Shown here piece after piece: positions 33,047 through 42,447 of a stretch of 43,988 nucleotides of DNA. Position 1 is the stretch's first letter. Each line of letters opens with the position of its first letter. Both the position numbers and the translations under genes were made by a program. This DNA is from JAFGMR01 sp964632755 (GTDB lineage Archaea > Halobacteriota > Methanosarcinia > Methanotrichales > Methanotrichaceae): positions 1 to 43,988 of the forward strand of contig CAZWDT010000018.1 in the NCBI GenBank assembly GCA_964632755.1, given 5' to 3'. A model generated the notes under the pieces. It was not told where the DNA came from. It saw only the letters and a list, made by a program, of their open reading frames with translations, and made no database searches.

Positions 33047-33847
33047 CTACGCCACCCCGTCCCCTGATACGTAAAGAACTCCTTTGGGATTCTGGGCTAT
33101 TGCATAATCTCCTAACAACTTATTGAAGATCCCCACAAGCTGGTTTTCGCCCAGTTTAGGGTCTTCTTCCTGGCCTGCATCTACAAATCCGGGAGGAAAC
33201 TGCTTTATGCCACCACAGACGGCGATCGTCCCTCCATTCATCAGAGCTCCCACCCCGCGGACGGCTGTGCCATGAGCGAGGATCAAGCCTCCCGCCTGAC
33301 GTATGCCGCAGAAGTTCTCAACGTCTCCGCCTACGACTATCTCTCCCCCGGAAAGCCCGCCCCCAAGCTGGCTTCTCGCATCTCCCTCAATCAATATACT
33401 GCCGCCTGACATGCCTCGCCAGCTTCCCCTGTAAGCAGAGCCCACATGGTCCCCGGCGTCGCCCTCTATCTGCAGCAGGCCGCCTTTCATCTCCATCCCA
33501 GCCCAGGAACCTGCATTGCCCTTCACGAGGATGCTTCCGCCTGACATCTCTGAACCTACGTGCATTCCGACAGATCCCCGAATCTCGATTCTTCCGGCAT
33601 TCATGGCGTGGCCGATCCGCTTCACTCGAGGGACATCACCATCGATCAGGATCGCGGTCTCCTCTGCAGGACCGTCTCCGCTGAGAGCGACCTCGAAGAA
33701 CTCCGAGAGCGGGTGATTTGTTGGCCCCTGCCAAACGACGAGCCCTTCGATCTCCTCCTTCGTTCTGCCTGCAAAGATATCGGGGCTGATGACCTCGGCC
33801 TCGACCATGATCCCGATCTCGCCCTTGGGCCGGAGAAGAACTTCCAT
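33047..33847 (-). CDS. fwdC: Formylmethanofuran dehydrogenase subunit C
   Basis: 266 residues. The repeated G-G-x-I/L-x-(V/I)-x-G-(D/N)-A pattern (MSGGSILVKGNAGSWAGMEM; MSGGSILIEGDARSQLGGGL) builds a right-handed beta helix like the C-terminal domain of glutamate synthase. FwdC is the structural subunit that holds FwdA and FwdB together. It lies 5 bp after fwdA. Confidence 0.95.
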   Translation of the reverse strand: MEVLLRPKGEIGIMVEAEVISPDIFAGRTKEEIEGLVVWQGPTNHPLSEFFEVALSGDGPAEETAILIDGDVPRVKRIGHAMNAGRIEIRGSVGMHVGSEMSGGSILVKGNAGSWAGMEMKGGLLQIEGDAGDHVGSAYRGSWRGMSGGSILIEGDARSQLGGGLSGGEIVVGGDVENFCGIRQAGGLILAHGTAVRGVGALMNGGTIAVCGGIKQFPPGFVDAGQEEDPKLGENQLVGIFNKLLGDYAIAQNPKGVLYVSGDGVA

Positions 33848-33852
33848 TATCC

Positions 33853-35625
33853 TCAGCTCCTCCTTGCAGCGTCAATGGGCCGGTTAACCGATATTGGTAC
33901 GGGATTTTTCAGGCACTTCGCTGGTACAGGGTAGTTAGCGAAGCCCACGGTATAGTACTTGAACCACTCCAATACATCGAGGAGCATCTCCTTCTCCAGG
34001 TCCTCATCCACATGAGGAGAAGAATAGAATCTGTTCCCATCTGGAACGCTCACGATCTCGCCCTTGTGAGCTATGACCTCGCCATCTTTTACCGTGTACT
34101 CCGGCCGGGAGAAGGCGCGCTTGATAGCCGCATAGTCGTTCGAATCAAGCTTCGTTGGATTGAGATCGTAGACCGTTACATCTCCGTCCGCACCTGCACT
34201 CAGGTGTCCTTTTCTGTTGGCAATGCCAATGGTCCGCGCCTGGTTGGCCCTCGTAACTATAGCGATCTCGTAAAGGCTCATCTCTCGATCCACTGCAGGC
34301 AGGCTGGACCGATCCTGAGCCCACTTATGACATTCCTTGAAGGTATCCTCCCGCGCCTTGCGGGACATGAGCCAGGCGATGACCTCCGGATACTGGGTAA
34401 AGACGCCGCCATTAGGGTGATCGGTGGTCATAATGGTCTTCCAAGGATCTTTTATCAGGAGCATAAGCTCGAGGCCCATAGCCCACTGAACGCTGTTGAT
34501 GGGGCTGCTTTTCAGGTAAGTATAGGGGATGACTCCAGATCCACATTCCATCTCGATATCGCTGTTTGACCATTTCTGGCCGGAGAGCATGTACAAGTCG
34601 TGGATGGCCGGGCCGTCGCCTGTCATGGCCGTGCCTGGGCCAAAGGGAACGGCCCCGTTGTCGATCACCACATGGTCCACCTGGTTAATGTAGCGCACCA
34701 GATCCTCCACTCCGGAGCAGAAGTCACGCCAAGAGGTTCCACCGAAGGAGTTGAATTGAGCATGGGCGAGGTAAATGGTCTGCCTGCGACTCGCATCCAT
34801 CTTCGTTTCAGCCCAGCGAAGATCGGTCTTAGTTCGAGGCTCCAGTCCTTCCATGATCTGGAGCGAGTCTCGGGTGATCTCCCAATTCCCTGGATGTCCC
34901 AGGTTGTTGGCATGCAGGTGCAGGGAGACGGGCAGGCCCAAGAGCTCGTTTACCTCTGCTAGACCTCGGATCACCTCTCGCGGGGTAACCTCGAAGTGGA
35001 TATTTGGCTCATCGAGGCCATGCACATTCTGAGCCCACCCCCAGTTCTCGACGCCTGCCGGATTGACGCACTTGATGCCATAGCCCTTGTGTGTGCGAAG
35101 CATCCAGGCAACGTATGCAGCAGCCTTCTCGATCTCCCCGTCCCGCAAGTAGCGCATGATGAACCAGTTGTTGCCAAGGACCATGTAAGCGCCCATATCC
35201 AAGATGGGCGTAGCCCTCATCTCCTCGTGAGTGTGACGGGCCTCCAGAGGCGGCATTGCGGCCTCGAATACGGTGGTGTAGCCCATGGCAGCGTAGTCGT
35301 AGCCCTGCTTGTAGACGGAAGGGATGGTATATCCGCTGCCCGAGTGGGTCAAGGCCGTCTTCTGCCGGACGAACTTGTAGTGATCCTCGGGGCGCATTAG
35401 CCTTCCCGCGTTCACCTTGGTGCCTGCTACGTGGGCGTGGGAGTCCACGCCACCAGGCATGACGGTCTTGCCGGAGGCATCGATTACCCTCGCGTCCCTC
35501 TTCTCGCCGCGATTGAGATCGGCGACGACCTTCCCATCCTTTATGAAAATGTCCTTAATCTCCCCGTCGATCTCGTTTAATGGATCGAAGACGTAGCCGT
35601 TTCTGATAATGGCGGTTTCAGCCAT
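33853..35625 (-). CDS. fwdA: Formylmethanofuran dehydrogenase subunit A (amidohydrolase)
   Basis: 590 residues, a urease/dihydroorotase-type amidohydrolase. Metal ligands are visible: H63 and H65 (GVDSHAHVAGTK), a likely carboxylated Lys in GIKCVNPAG (K185), H236/H238 in SLHLHANN, and the late Asp in TTDHPNGGVF. FwdA condenses formate arriving from FwdB with methanofuran. The gene begins directly after the fwdF stop (TGA-ATG), giving tight coupling. Confidence 0.96.
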   Translation of the reverse strand: MAETAIIRNGYVFDPLNEIDGEIKDIFIKDGKVVADLNRGEKRDARVIDASGKTVMPGGVDSHAHVAGTKVNAGRLMRPEDHYKFVRQKTALTHSGSGYTIPSVYKQGYDYAAMGYTTVFEAAMPPLEARHTHEEMRATPILDMGAYMVLGNNWFIMRYLRDGEIEKAAAYVAWMLRTHKGYGIKCVNPAGVENWGWAQNVHGLDEPNIHFEVTPREVIRGLAEVNELLGLPVSLHLHANNLGHPGNWEITRDSLQIMEGLEPRTKTDLRWAETKMDASRRQTIYLAHAQFNSFGGTSWRDFCSGVEDLVRYINQVDHVVIDNGAVPFGPGTAMTGDGPAIHDLYMLSGQKWSNSDIEMECGSGVIPYTYLKSSPINSVQWAMGLELMLLIKDPWKTIMTTDHPNGGVFTQYPEVIAWLMSRKAREDTFKECHKWAQDRSSLPAVDREMSLYEIAIVTRANQARTIGIANRKGHLSAGADGDVTVYDLNPTKLDSNDYAAIKRAFSRPEYTVKDGEVIAHKGEIVSVPDGNRFYSSPHVDEDLEKEMLLDVLEWFKYYTVGFANYPVPAKCLKNPVPISVNRPIDAARRS

Positions 35626-36654
35626 TCATTCAACCTCCCTTCTTTCGAGCCATATTGCCTCTACGGGGCAGATCATGGCGCAGGTGGCGCAGGAGCCGCA
35701 AACTTCCTGATCCACTACCTTAACAGAGCCGTTCAAGACCTCTAGCAGTGGCAATTCATCCAGCTCGTTGAGATGACCGGAAGCGAGATAAGGATCAAAG
35801 AGAGCATTTACTGGACAGGCGATGACGCAGTTTCCGCAGCCAAGGCATGCATCCTCGTCCGTCCGGAGGACGGAAGTGCGAGATGGTCGGAAAGCAGGAT
35901 CGGAGAGCTTCTTCTCGAACGCCTTCTTGCCCAACATCTCGGGGATTATGGAGATCTTGCGAACGGTGATTGCCCCTACCGGACAGGCCTGAGCACACGC
36001 TCCGCAGTAGATGCAGGCATCCTTTCGATGGGATACCTTCTCCACGATCTCGCCCGGCCCCCATTCCTTGTTGAAGAGGGCGTTTGCGGGGCATGTGTGC
36101 ACGCAGGTCAGGCAGGCCTGGCAGATGTCTTCGTCCCTGAAAAATTCGCCTGCGAAGGGCTTTTGGAAGGAGATGGCGTCGACTGGGCAGATCGCTTTGC
36201 ACCAGCCGCAGTGAACGCACGCATTGAGGTCTATCGAGATCTTGCCGCTCATCTTCAGGCTGCCGTCCGCGACGAGCCCCCGGTCCTTTATCTCGATGCA
36301 GCCTTGAGGACAGACCTCGACGCACAGGCCACAGTTGACGCATAGCTCATTAACCGATGTCGGCAAGAGGGCAACGCTCAGGTAGGAGCCATCCTTCTTC
36401 GCCTCTCCGGCCTTTCGGACCTCCAGCGCCCCTGTTGGGCATGCTCGGGCGCACAGAGCGCAGAAGACGCATGCTCCAGTCATTCGTTTCTCGATGAAGT
36501 CCTTATCGATGAGCCCGCGGGCCACAGCGCCGACAGCGCCTATGACGAGCTCGCCCTTGGGGCAGATCTGGACGCAGGTCCCGCAGCCGATGCACTTCTC
36601 CGGCAGATAGACCTGCTGCCTGTCCTCCCTGGATTCCAGCAAAACCTCTCTCAT
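35626..36654 (-). CDS. fwdF: Polyferredoxin subunit of formylmethanofuran dehydrogenase
   Basis: 342 residues with eight C-x2-C-x2-C-x3-CP motifs (CIGCGTCVQICP, CVFCALCARACP, CVNCGLCVEVCP, CVHCGWCKAICP, CQACLTCVHTCP, CIYCGACAQACP, CLGCGNCVIACP, CGSCATCAMICP), giving room for eight [4Fe-4S] clusters as in FwdF. It wires electrons to FwdB. It is the first gene of the five-gene unit and has GGGAGAGG just before the ATG. No fwdG is seen nearby. A conserved upstream element is shared with fwdE. Confidence 0.95.
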   Translation of the reverse strand: MREVLLESREDRQQVYLPEKCIGCGTCVQICPKGELVIGAVGAVARGLIDKDFIEKRMTGACVFCALCARACPTGALEVRKAGEAKKDGSYLSVALLPTSVNELCVNCGLCVEVCPQGCIEIKDRGLVADGSLKMSGKISIDLNACVHCGWCKAICPVDAISFQKPFAGEFFRDEDICQACLTCVHTCPANALFNKEWGPGEIVEKVSHRKDACIYCGACAQACPVGAITVRKISIIPEMLGKKAFEKKLSDPAFRPSRTSVLRTDEDACLGCGNCVIACPVNALFDPYLASGHLNELDELPLLEVLNGSVKVVDQEVCGSCATCAMICPVEAIWLERREVE

Positions 36655-36693
36655 CCTCTCCCTGCCTATTGGCTTCGATTATACGTCGGGATG

Positions 36694-36711
36694 GGTTAAA
36701 GATGTTTTGCA
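36694..36711 (-). promoter_or_regulatory. fwdF upstream element shared with fwdE
   Basis: On the minus strand it reads TGCAAAACATCTTTAACC. It matches the fwdE upstream element (39503-39520) at 15 of 18 positions and lies at a similar distance from the start, about 40-57 bp. The GCAAAA part followed by a T/A-rich core looks like a BRE plus TATA box; a regulator site is the alternative. Confidence 0.55.
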
Positions 36712-36774
36712 CAAAGGCTTATTAAAAAAATGGATGCAACCAAATTAGCTAACCAGAAGTGCCAGTGCATAGAA

Positions 36775-36790
36775 AAAATTTATAAATTTT
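36775..36790 (-). promoter_or_regulatory. 16-bp palindrome/TATA between fdhA and fwdF
   Basis: AAAATTTATAAATTTT is a perfect palindrome located 24 bp downstream of fdhA and about 120 bp upstream of fwdF. It could be a second, stronger TATA box for the fwdF unit or an operator. Confidence 0.4.
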
Positions 36791-36813
36791 AGATTATTTA
36801 TCTCCAAATCGGA

Positions 36814-38853
36814 TCAGGGAAGCGCCTCAATTTTGCAGGCTGCAACCTTGTACTCGGGGATCTTGGAGATGGGATCGAGGGCGTCGGATGTGATGATATT
36901 GGTCCCCTGCCAGTGAAATGGCATGAAAGCCATGCCGGGCTTCACCTTATCCGTTATCCTGGCCTTGCAATCGGTCTTGCCGTTTCGCGTCTCTACATTG
37001 ACCGTCTCCCCCTCGAAGATCGACATTCGGGATGCATCTTCCGGGCTGATCTCAATATAGAGGTCCGGGTCTCTCTCGAGCAGAGAGGGGCTCCGCCGCG
37101 TCATAGAGCCGCTGTTGTAGTGAACAACTATCCTGCCGGTCATAAGCAGAATTGGAAACTCGGGGCTGGTCACCAAAGCAGGAGGCTTATTCTCCACCGT
37201 GGCGATCCTGGCCCTTCCATCGGGGGTTGAGAACCTCTCCTGGTGAAGGATCGGCGTTCCTGGATGCATTTCGTCCGGGGACGGCCATCTCAGGCCGCCA
37301 ATGACCGAGATTCTCCCTTTGGTCATGCCTTTGTAGAACGGAACAAGGCGATTTATCTCTTGTAGCACTTCGGAAGCGTTGGCATAATCGAAGCCAAGGC
37401 CGAGCCGCCTGGCGATCTGGTTGATAATCCAGAGCCCCTCCTTCGCGTCTCCTATTGCTGGGACTGCCTGGTCGATCCACTGGACCCTGCGCTCCATCGA
37501 GGTATAGCTCCCGTCCTTCTCCGCCCAGGCTGCCGCGGGCAAGACTACGTCCGCCATCTGTGCTGTGGCAGTCATGAAGATCTCTTGAACCACCAGGAAG
37601 TCCAGATTCTCAAATGCCCTTTTGGTCTTTTTTAAATTGGCATCGCAAATGATAGGATCCTCGCCGATGATATACATGGCCTTCAAAGAGCCCTCTAGGG
37701 CAGCTTCCGTCATCTCCGTGGAGGTCAGGCCCGGTCCATCTGGCAGATTCGATGCATTCCATGTCCCCTCGAAGAACTCAACGGATTTGGGATCCGTTAC
37801 TTTTCTGTAACCCGGATAGAACTCAGCCATCGCTCCCATGTCGCACGTTCCCTGGACGTTGTTCTGGCCTCGCATGGGCCAGACGCCGGCGCCATGGCGT
37901 CCGATCTGGCCGCAGATCAAGGAGAGAGTTGCGCAGGCCTTCACGTTGTCAGTGCCGCAGACATGCTGTGTGATTCCCATGGAGTAGAGAAGCGCAGAGG
38001 CGGGAGACCTGGCATAGGCCCTGGCCGCCCTGATTATATCGCCTGCGGGAATGCCTGTATGCTCCGCTGCCTCTTTCAGAGAGCAGTCCTGCAGGCTCTT
38101 TTTGAGATCCTCGAAGCCAACCGTCCTCGCTGCAATGAAATCCCTGTCTTCCAGTCCTTCATCGATTATCACCTTCATCATTCCACGCAAGAGATCGATG
38201 TCGCTTGCGGGATTCAGTCTGAGATGAATGTCGGACATCCAGGACGTAGATGTGATCCTGGGATCTGCGACGATTACAAACGCGCCCTTATCCTTGGCCT
38301 TCTGGACCCAGCGGGATACCACGGGGTGCGCTTCAGTGAAGTTCGTGCCTATCGCAAAGATGCAGCGGGAGTTCTCGAGGTCTGCCAAATTATTGGTCAT
38401 CGCGCCCGTTCCAAGGACAGCCCCCAGGCCTAAGACCGTAGGGGAGTGGCATAGCCGGGCGCAGTTATCCACATTGGGGGAGCCCAAGAGCCGCGCCATC
38501 TTCTGGAAGGCGTAGTTCTCCTCGTTGTTGCACCTCGACGATGCCAGAAAGCCGACGCTTCCGGGTCCATGAACATCGATCGCCCGCTTCAGCCCTTGAG
38601 CTACCAGGTCCAAGGCCTCGTCCCAGGATATCCGCCTCCATTCGTCGCCCACCCTCTTTTGAGGATACCGGAGCCTCTCTTCATGGTTGAGAAACTCAAG
38701 AACGGCATTTCCCTTAGGGCAGAGGGCGCCTTCGTTAGCTGGATGATCCAGCATATACTCGATTCCTGTCGCCTTATCCCCCTCGACTTCGAGGGATAAA
38801 CCACAGCCTACGGCACAATAGGGACATACAGATGCACTTAGCTTCTTTACCAT
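36814..38853 (-). CDS. fdhA: Formate dehydrogenase alpha subunit (Cys type)
   Basis: 679 residues, a molybdopterin oxidoreductase. The [4Fe-4S] ligands are C10, C13, C17 and C45 (VCPYCAVGCGL; GALCPKGN). The active-site segment CARLCHSPTVLGLG has the metal-binding C135 followed by H136, the pair found in formate dehydrogenases; it is Cys, not selenocysteine. The C-terminal pterin-binding domain is present (RIVVHYNSGSMTRR). It lies 33 bp after fwdE with GGTGAT before its ATG. No fdhB (F420-reducing subunit) is in the window, so its electron partner is probably FwdF or another carrier. Formate dehydrogenase is favoured over other family members, but substrate is inferred. Confidence 0.85.
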   Translation of the reverse strand: MVKKLSASVCPYCAVGCGLSLEVEGDKATGIEYMLDHPANEGALCPKGNAVLEFLNHEERLRYPQKRVGDEWRRISWDEALDLVAQGLKRAIDVHGPGSVGFLASSRCNNEENYAFQKMARLLGSPNVDNCARLCHSPTVLGLGAVLGTGAMTNNLADLENSRCIFAIGTNFTEAHPVVSRWVQKAKDKGAFVIVADPRITSTSWMSDIHLRLNPASDIDLLRGMMKVIIDEGLEDRDFIAARTVGFEDLKKSLQDCSLKEAAEHTGIPAGDIIRAARAYARSPASALLYSMGITQHVCGTDNVKACATLSLICGQIGRHGAGVWPMRGQNNVQGTCDMGAMAEFYPGYRKVTDPKSVEFFEGTWNASNLPDGPGLTSTEMTEAALEGSLKAMYIIGEDPIICDANLKKTKRAFENLDFLVVQEIFMTATAQMADVVLPAAAWAEKDGSYTSMERRVQWIDQAVPAIGDAKEGLWIINQIARRLGLGFDYANASEVLQEINRLVPFYKGMTKGRISVIGGLRWPSPDEMHPGTPILHQERFSTPDGRARIATVENKPPALVTSPEFPILLMTGRIVVHYNSGSMTRRSPSLLERDPDLYIEISPEDASRMSIFEGETVNVETRNGKTDCKARITDKVKPGMAFMPFHWQGTNIITSDALDPISKIPEYKVAACKIEALP

Positions 38854-38886
38854 TGATAGATCACCGATTAAGCAGGTTTTCGGAGG

Positions 38887-39468
38887 CTACGAACGAGGCG
38901 ACCCATTCATACAGCTGAAGCAGAAGGTCTCGTCATCTTTTTGGATGAAGCTCTCTTTGCAGCAATCACAGATCGCGATCTCCTTTCTCGGCTTCTCAGG
39001 AACATCGAGATCCACGATCTCCCATGTGTACAGGCTCTCGCCTGCTGAAAGGAGGATTGGGACCACCTCGGAATGCGGGACCTTCTCGGTCTTCATGAAC
39101 CAGGCATGGAGCCTGGAATAGCGAGCAGTCTTTAATGGATCGAGCATTATTCGCACTCCCTTGACCTTTGTCCCCACAGGCGCGCGCTTGCTTACGGTAA
39201 CCGCCATCTTGCCATGGTCCATGATCTTCAGCCCCTTGTTGCCTATAGTTGCTCCCGCAAGCACCTGAAACGGATCGGGGAGACAGTTATAGGTCTCGCA
39301 GGTGACGAAGAGCCTATCCCCCTCTGATGCCTCGATAACCCTTCGAGCGATGTTCAGCATCTGGATGCCTACCAAGGCTCCTGTGCTAAGATAACCGTGA
39401 AATGGCACTACCTTCTCTACCTGAGAAAGCATCTTTGGATCGGCGATCTTCTTTAGGATCTCCTCCAT
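38887..39468 (-). CDS. fwdE: FmdE/FwdE family protein
   Basis: 193 residues. The N-terminal FmdE domain has FHGYLSTGALVGIQML and CETYNCLPDPFQVLAGATIG. The C-terminal zinc ribbon is CDCCKESF..CFSCM. The family is associated with formylmethanofuran dehydrogenase and with molybdenum enzymes, and its exact role is unsettled. It is the first gene of a two-gene unit with fdhA and shares its upstream element with fwdF. Confidence 0.88.
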   Translation of the reverse strand: MEEILKKIADPKMLSQVEKVVPFHGYLSTGALVGIQMLNIARRVIEASEGDRLFVTCETYNCLPDPFQVLAGATIGNKGLKIMDHGKMAVTVSKRAPVGTKVKGVRIMLDPLKTARYSRLHAWFMKTEKVPHSEVVPILLSAGESLYTWEIVDLDVPEKPRKEIAICDCCKESFIQKDDETFCFSCMNGSPRS

Positions 39469-39502
39469 ACAGAATCCTCTCGGGCGGTCTATGCCGGTCC
39501 AA

Positions 39503-39520
39503 GGCTTAAGAAGTTTTGCA
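39503..39520 (-). promoter_or_regulatory. fwdE upstream element shared with fwdF
   Basis: On the minus strand it reads TGCAAAACTTCTTAAGCC, 35-52 bp upstream of the fwdE ATG. See the fwdF element at 36694-36711. The shared position relative to both starts supports co-regulation of the two fwd/fdh units. Confidence 0.55.
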
Positions 39521-39692
39521 TAATCGCTAACTTCAGATCAAGATGTAATCGCATGTGTTGATGCGAGGGACGCTCGATCACGTAGCATAACCGCTGGAGA
39601 GGTAATGGATCTGGGGAGCCTTCCATAGTTGAGCTGATGCGACCTTTTCGCAAAAAGGATGACTCGAAACGCCTTAAGCGATAGCGCGCTGA

Positions 39693-39713
39693 TTCTGCTA
39701 CAAAATAGCAGAA
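39693..39713 (-). terminator. Hairpin downstream of res
   Basis: TTCTGCTA and TAGCAGAA form a perfect 8-bp stem around a 5-nt loop, 20 bp beyond the res stop at 39734. It may end or stabilise the res transcript. The remainder of 39469-39692 shows only the fwdE promoter. Confidence 0.4.
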
Positions 39714-39733
39714 ATCCATCCAGGAGAGTCATA

Positions 39734-42421
39734 TCATATGCTTTCTTTGTACTCCCTGAAGCCATCGACCAGCTGCTTAAAGGAGGTGGGCCTGTATTTC
39801 TCAAAGCCTTCCAGGTCAACGTAGACAAAATCATATTCTCTTTTAAGCTGTTCCCGGTTGACATCCTCACACCATTGCTTCAACCTATGCATCTTGAGGG
39901 GGACGTCCAGGTCTTCCTGTCCTTTTGTCTCAACAACGAAGACCTTCTTATTCGTCACCTTGACGAGGAAGTCAGGATAATAGATTGAAATGTCTCCGTC
40001 CGCGTTCACATAGTCCAGCTTGAAATTGACAGCGAGATAATTCTTGGAGTAGGAGATCACATCCTCGCACTCTTCCAGAAAAGCCGCAAACAGCAGCTCA
40101 AAATGGCTGTCACCGATGATGCGGTTGAAGGGGCTCTTTTTCGGAATGAGGTATTCTTGATTCTTGGCCACGAAGGGGCGCGTCTGCTGCAGCTTGAATG
40201 TGTCGCGTATCTCAGCGTCGCCCCTCTCCTGCACTGTGAGGGCGTTGATCGCCTTCTCGAACGTCTCGATCACGGTCTTAGCAGCTGCCAATTCTGAGAG
40301 GTTTCGTAACGTATTGGGGCTTTCCAGATCTACCGGCCGGTCGAAGAGCTCATCACGCACAAAGGCTTTGACCTTGCTGTAGAGCACGTCATAGCCGCTG
40401 AATAGCCGCAAATCCTTCATAATGGTCTGGGCGAAGTAGCCGATGACGTTGCGATAGTCGGCTATTCCCGCAGCATCGAGGATCGTAGTATGCACGACTT
40501 CGCCGGTGGTAATATCTCTGAAGACGATCTCTCGAAGTTCTTCTTCTGCAAACGATTTATAGTCGAGTTCGGCATGATCCAGTGCCGCCACATTCAGATT
40601 AACCAAGTTTTTATATTCCCGGTAGATGCGCGGAGTCAGAACTGGGATCTCGATATCCAACGCCTCAATGTCCTTTTTAACGTTCTCCCAGTCGATCTCC
40701 ACCACCAGAGGGGTCTTCGCCTCGGTGCCTTCCCCCATCGGCCTTCTTTCCAGCACCACGCCTTCCGCCTGGATGGATTCCACGAAGTCCATAAAGGCGT
40801 TAGTGCCAACGACGCTGACGTACTCCTCCAAGCCGCCTTGGTACATCTTACGCAGGCCGCGCCCCAGGGTCTGTTCAGGAAGGATGTTGCTCTTGGCCGA
40901 GTAGGCACGGAGCCCGGCGATGGTGGTGACGTTTCGCACATCCCACCCTTCGGTGAGCATCATCACAGAGACTATGGCCTTATAGGGGCTATCCCAGCCG
41001 TCGATCTCGTTCGCCTGCCTGCGCAGTTTATCCAGCTCCTCTTTGGCTTTGCCGGTCCGAGCTTCGGAGATCTCGCCGTTGTTCTTGGTATGAATAACCA
41101 GCACTGCGCCCTGCAACTCAGGGTAGCTGTCCTCCAAATGTTCGGCGACGTCGTCGCAGTTTCGGGTGTCGTCGGTCATCACGAAGAGTATGGCCTTCTT
41201 GTTCATCTTCTCGTGTTCTTCGTAGGCTTTGCGCCACTCGATCACCCCCAGATGAAGGTAGTCGGCATACTTCTCGGTGAACTTGGCGCTCTGACGCTCC
41301 ACAAGTTTGGCCCGGCTGGCGGCATCAGGAAGGACGGGATGTTTTACGACGTTCTGAGAGATGGCCTCAACCAGAGGGTAATCTGCCACCGTCTGAACGA
41401 AGATCGCGCCGTTGTTGTGTCTTGGCGTGGCGGTCGTGTCTATCTGCAGTGAGAGGGCCGACCCTTTTTGTTTCAGGCGGTTGTGTATGTCCTCGATTGA
41501 CTTGAACCAGGCCATGCGGGGGTCGTGGATGTGGTGGGCCTCGTCATCGAGGATCATCAGCTCGTCGATATCGCGGACGATCATGGAGAGGTCGACCTTC
41601 GAGTCTGTGGTGGCGCCGGTGGGCCTTTTGCCGAGGAAGTAGTCCATAGTGTTCTCGTCGTCAGGAGATGCGAAGGTCTCATCGCCAGCATAGACGCGAT
41701 GGATGTTGGTCAGGAAGATGTTTCCTGTGGGGCGGACGATACGCACTTCGTCCTGGATGTGGACCGTAAGCTGGAAGTCGTCGTGCCAGTTGCGGCCGTC
41801 AAAGCCGTTATCAGGGATGATCGGGTCATCAAAGAAGATCCTTAAGCCCTCGAAGTCCTTTCGGATCCTGTCGAGGACGATGATATTGGGGGTGATCACG
41901 AGGAAGTTACGAGAAAGCTCTGAATCAGGCTCGTAGAGCTTGTGATAGAAGCTCCAGGCAAGGACGAGGCTCAAGACCTTTGTCTTTCCTGACCCTGTCG
42001 CCATCTTCACGACGAAGCGCCGCCATGTCTCGTCGAACATGCCGGAGGTGACAAGGCCTGAGCTGTCGTAACGCATCATGTCGTACTTGTCATGCACCTC
42101 TGCAACGTCGTAGAGGTAGACGATGGTCTCCACAGCCTCGCGTTGGGCGAAGTAGTACTGGAACTCTACATCCGTGCCGTCGGCCTTGGGCAGGAGGTGT
42201 GGGGTTTTGAACCACCAGTTCAGCAGGCTCTTGCTCGTCTCGGCTGCGCCATCGTAGCCGCGGTCGCGCCACTCCTTCACCTTCTTTCGAAGCTCTGAGA
42301 CCAAGGGCGGCATGAGCTTTTCCATGCCGGTCTCGCGCAATGCCTCGTCGGCCGGGAACCAGCGGACGGCCGGGTCGATGATCTCGTGGGGGGATTGGGG
42401 GAAGTCTGGATGCAAGGCCAT
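39734..42421 (-). CDS. res: Type III restriction enzyme subunit Res
   Basis: 895 residues. The SF2 helicase/translocase core has motif I ATGSGKTK (about residue 140), motif II LDDEAHH (about 290), and motif VI-like QTLGRGLRKMY. The C-terminal PD-(D/E)xK nuclease is YYPDFLVKV..VFVVETKGQ near residue 827. The length and order fit type III Res subunits, which cut DNA only together with the Mod methyltransferase. A likely mod 3' end lies at the right edge of the window, separated by a GxxExxY gene and repeat arrays. GGAGAG precedes the ATG. No frameshift is seen. Confidence 0.92.
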   Translation of the reverse strand: MALHPDFPQSPHEIIDPAVRWFPADEALRETGMEKLMPPLVSELRKKVKEWRDRGYDGAAETSKSLLNWWFKTPHLLPKADGTDVEFQYYFAQREAVETIVYLYDVAEVHDKYDMMRYDSSGLVTSGMFDETWRRFVVKMATGSGKTKVLSLVLAWSFYHKLYEPDSELSRNFLVITPNIIVLDRIRKDFEGLRIFFDDPIIPDNGFDGRNWHDDFQLTVHIQDEVRIVRPTGNIFLTNIHRVYAGDETFASPDDENTMDYFLGKRPTGATTDSKVDLSMIVRDIDELMILDDEAHHIHDPRMAWFKSIEDIHNRLKQKGSALSLQIDTTATPRHNNGAIFVQTVADYPLVEAISQNVVKHPVLPDAASRAKLVERQSAKFTEKYADYLHLGVIEWRKAYEEHEKMNKKAILFVMTDDTRNCDDVAEHLEDSYPELQGAVLVIHTKNNGEISEARTGKAKEELDKLRRQANEIDGWDSPYKAIVSVMMLTEGWDVRNVTTIAGLRAYSAKSNILPEQTLGRGLRKMYQGGLEEYVSVVGTNAFMDFVESIQAEGVVLERRPMGEGTEAKTPLVVEIDWENVKKDIEALDIEIPVLTPRIYREYKNLVNLNVAALDHAELDYKSFAEEELREIVFRDITTGEVVHTTILDAAGIADYRNVIGYFAQTIMKDLRLFSGYDVLYSKVKAFVRDELFDRPVDLESPNTLRNLSELAAAKTVIETFEKAINALTVQERGDAEIRDTFKLQQTRPFVAKNQEYLIPKKSPFNRIIGDSHFELLFAAFLEECEDVISYSKNYLAVNFKLDYVNADGDISIYYPDFLVKVTNKKVFVVETKGQEDLDVPLKMHRLKQWCEDVNREQLKREYDFVYVDLEGFEKYRPTSFKQLVDGFREYKESI

Positions 42422-42447
42422 TAATTATCTCTCCTTATTTATATCAA

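Noticed and set aside
38446..38454. Possible selenocysteine at the FdhA active site
   Set aside because: The codon at the metal-binding position encodes Cys (TGC), with no in-frame TGA.
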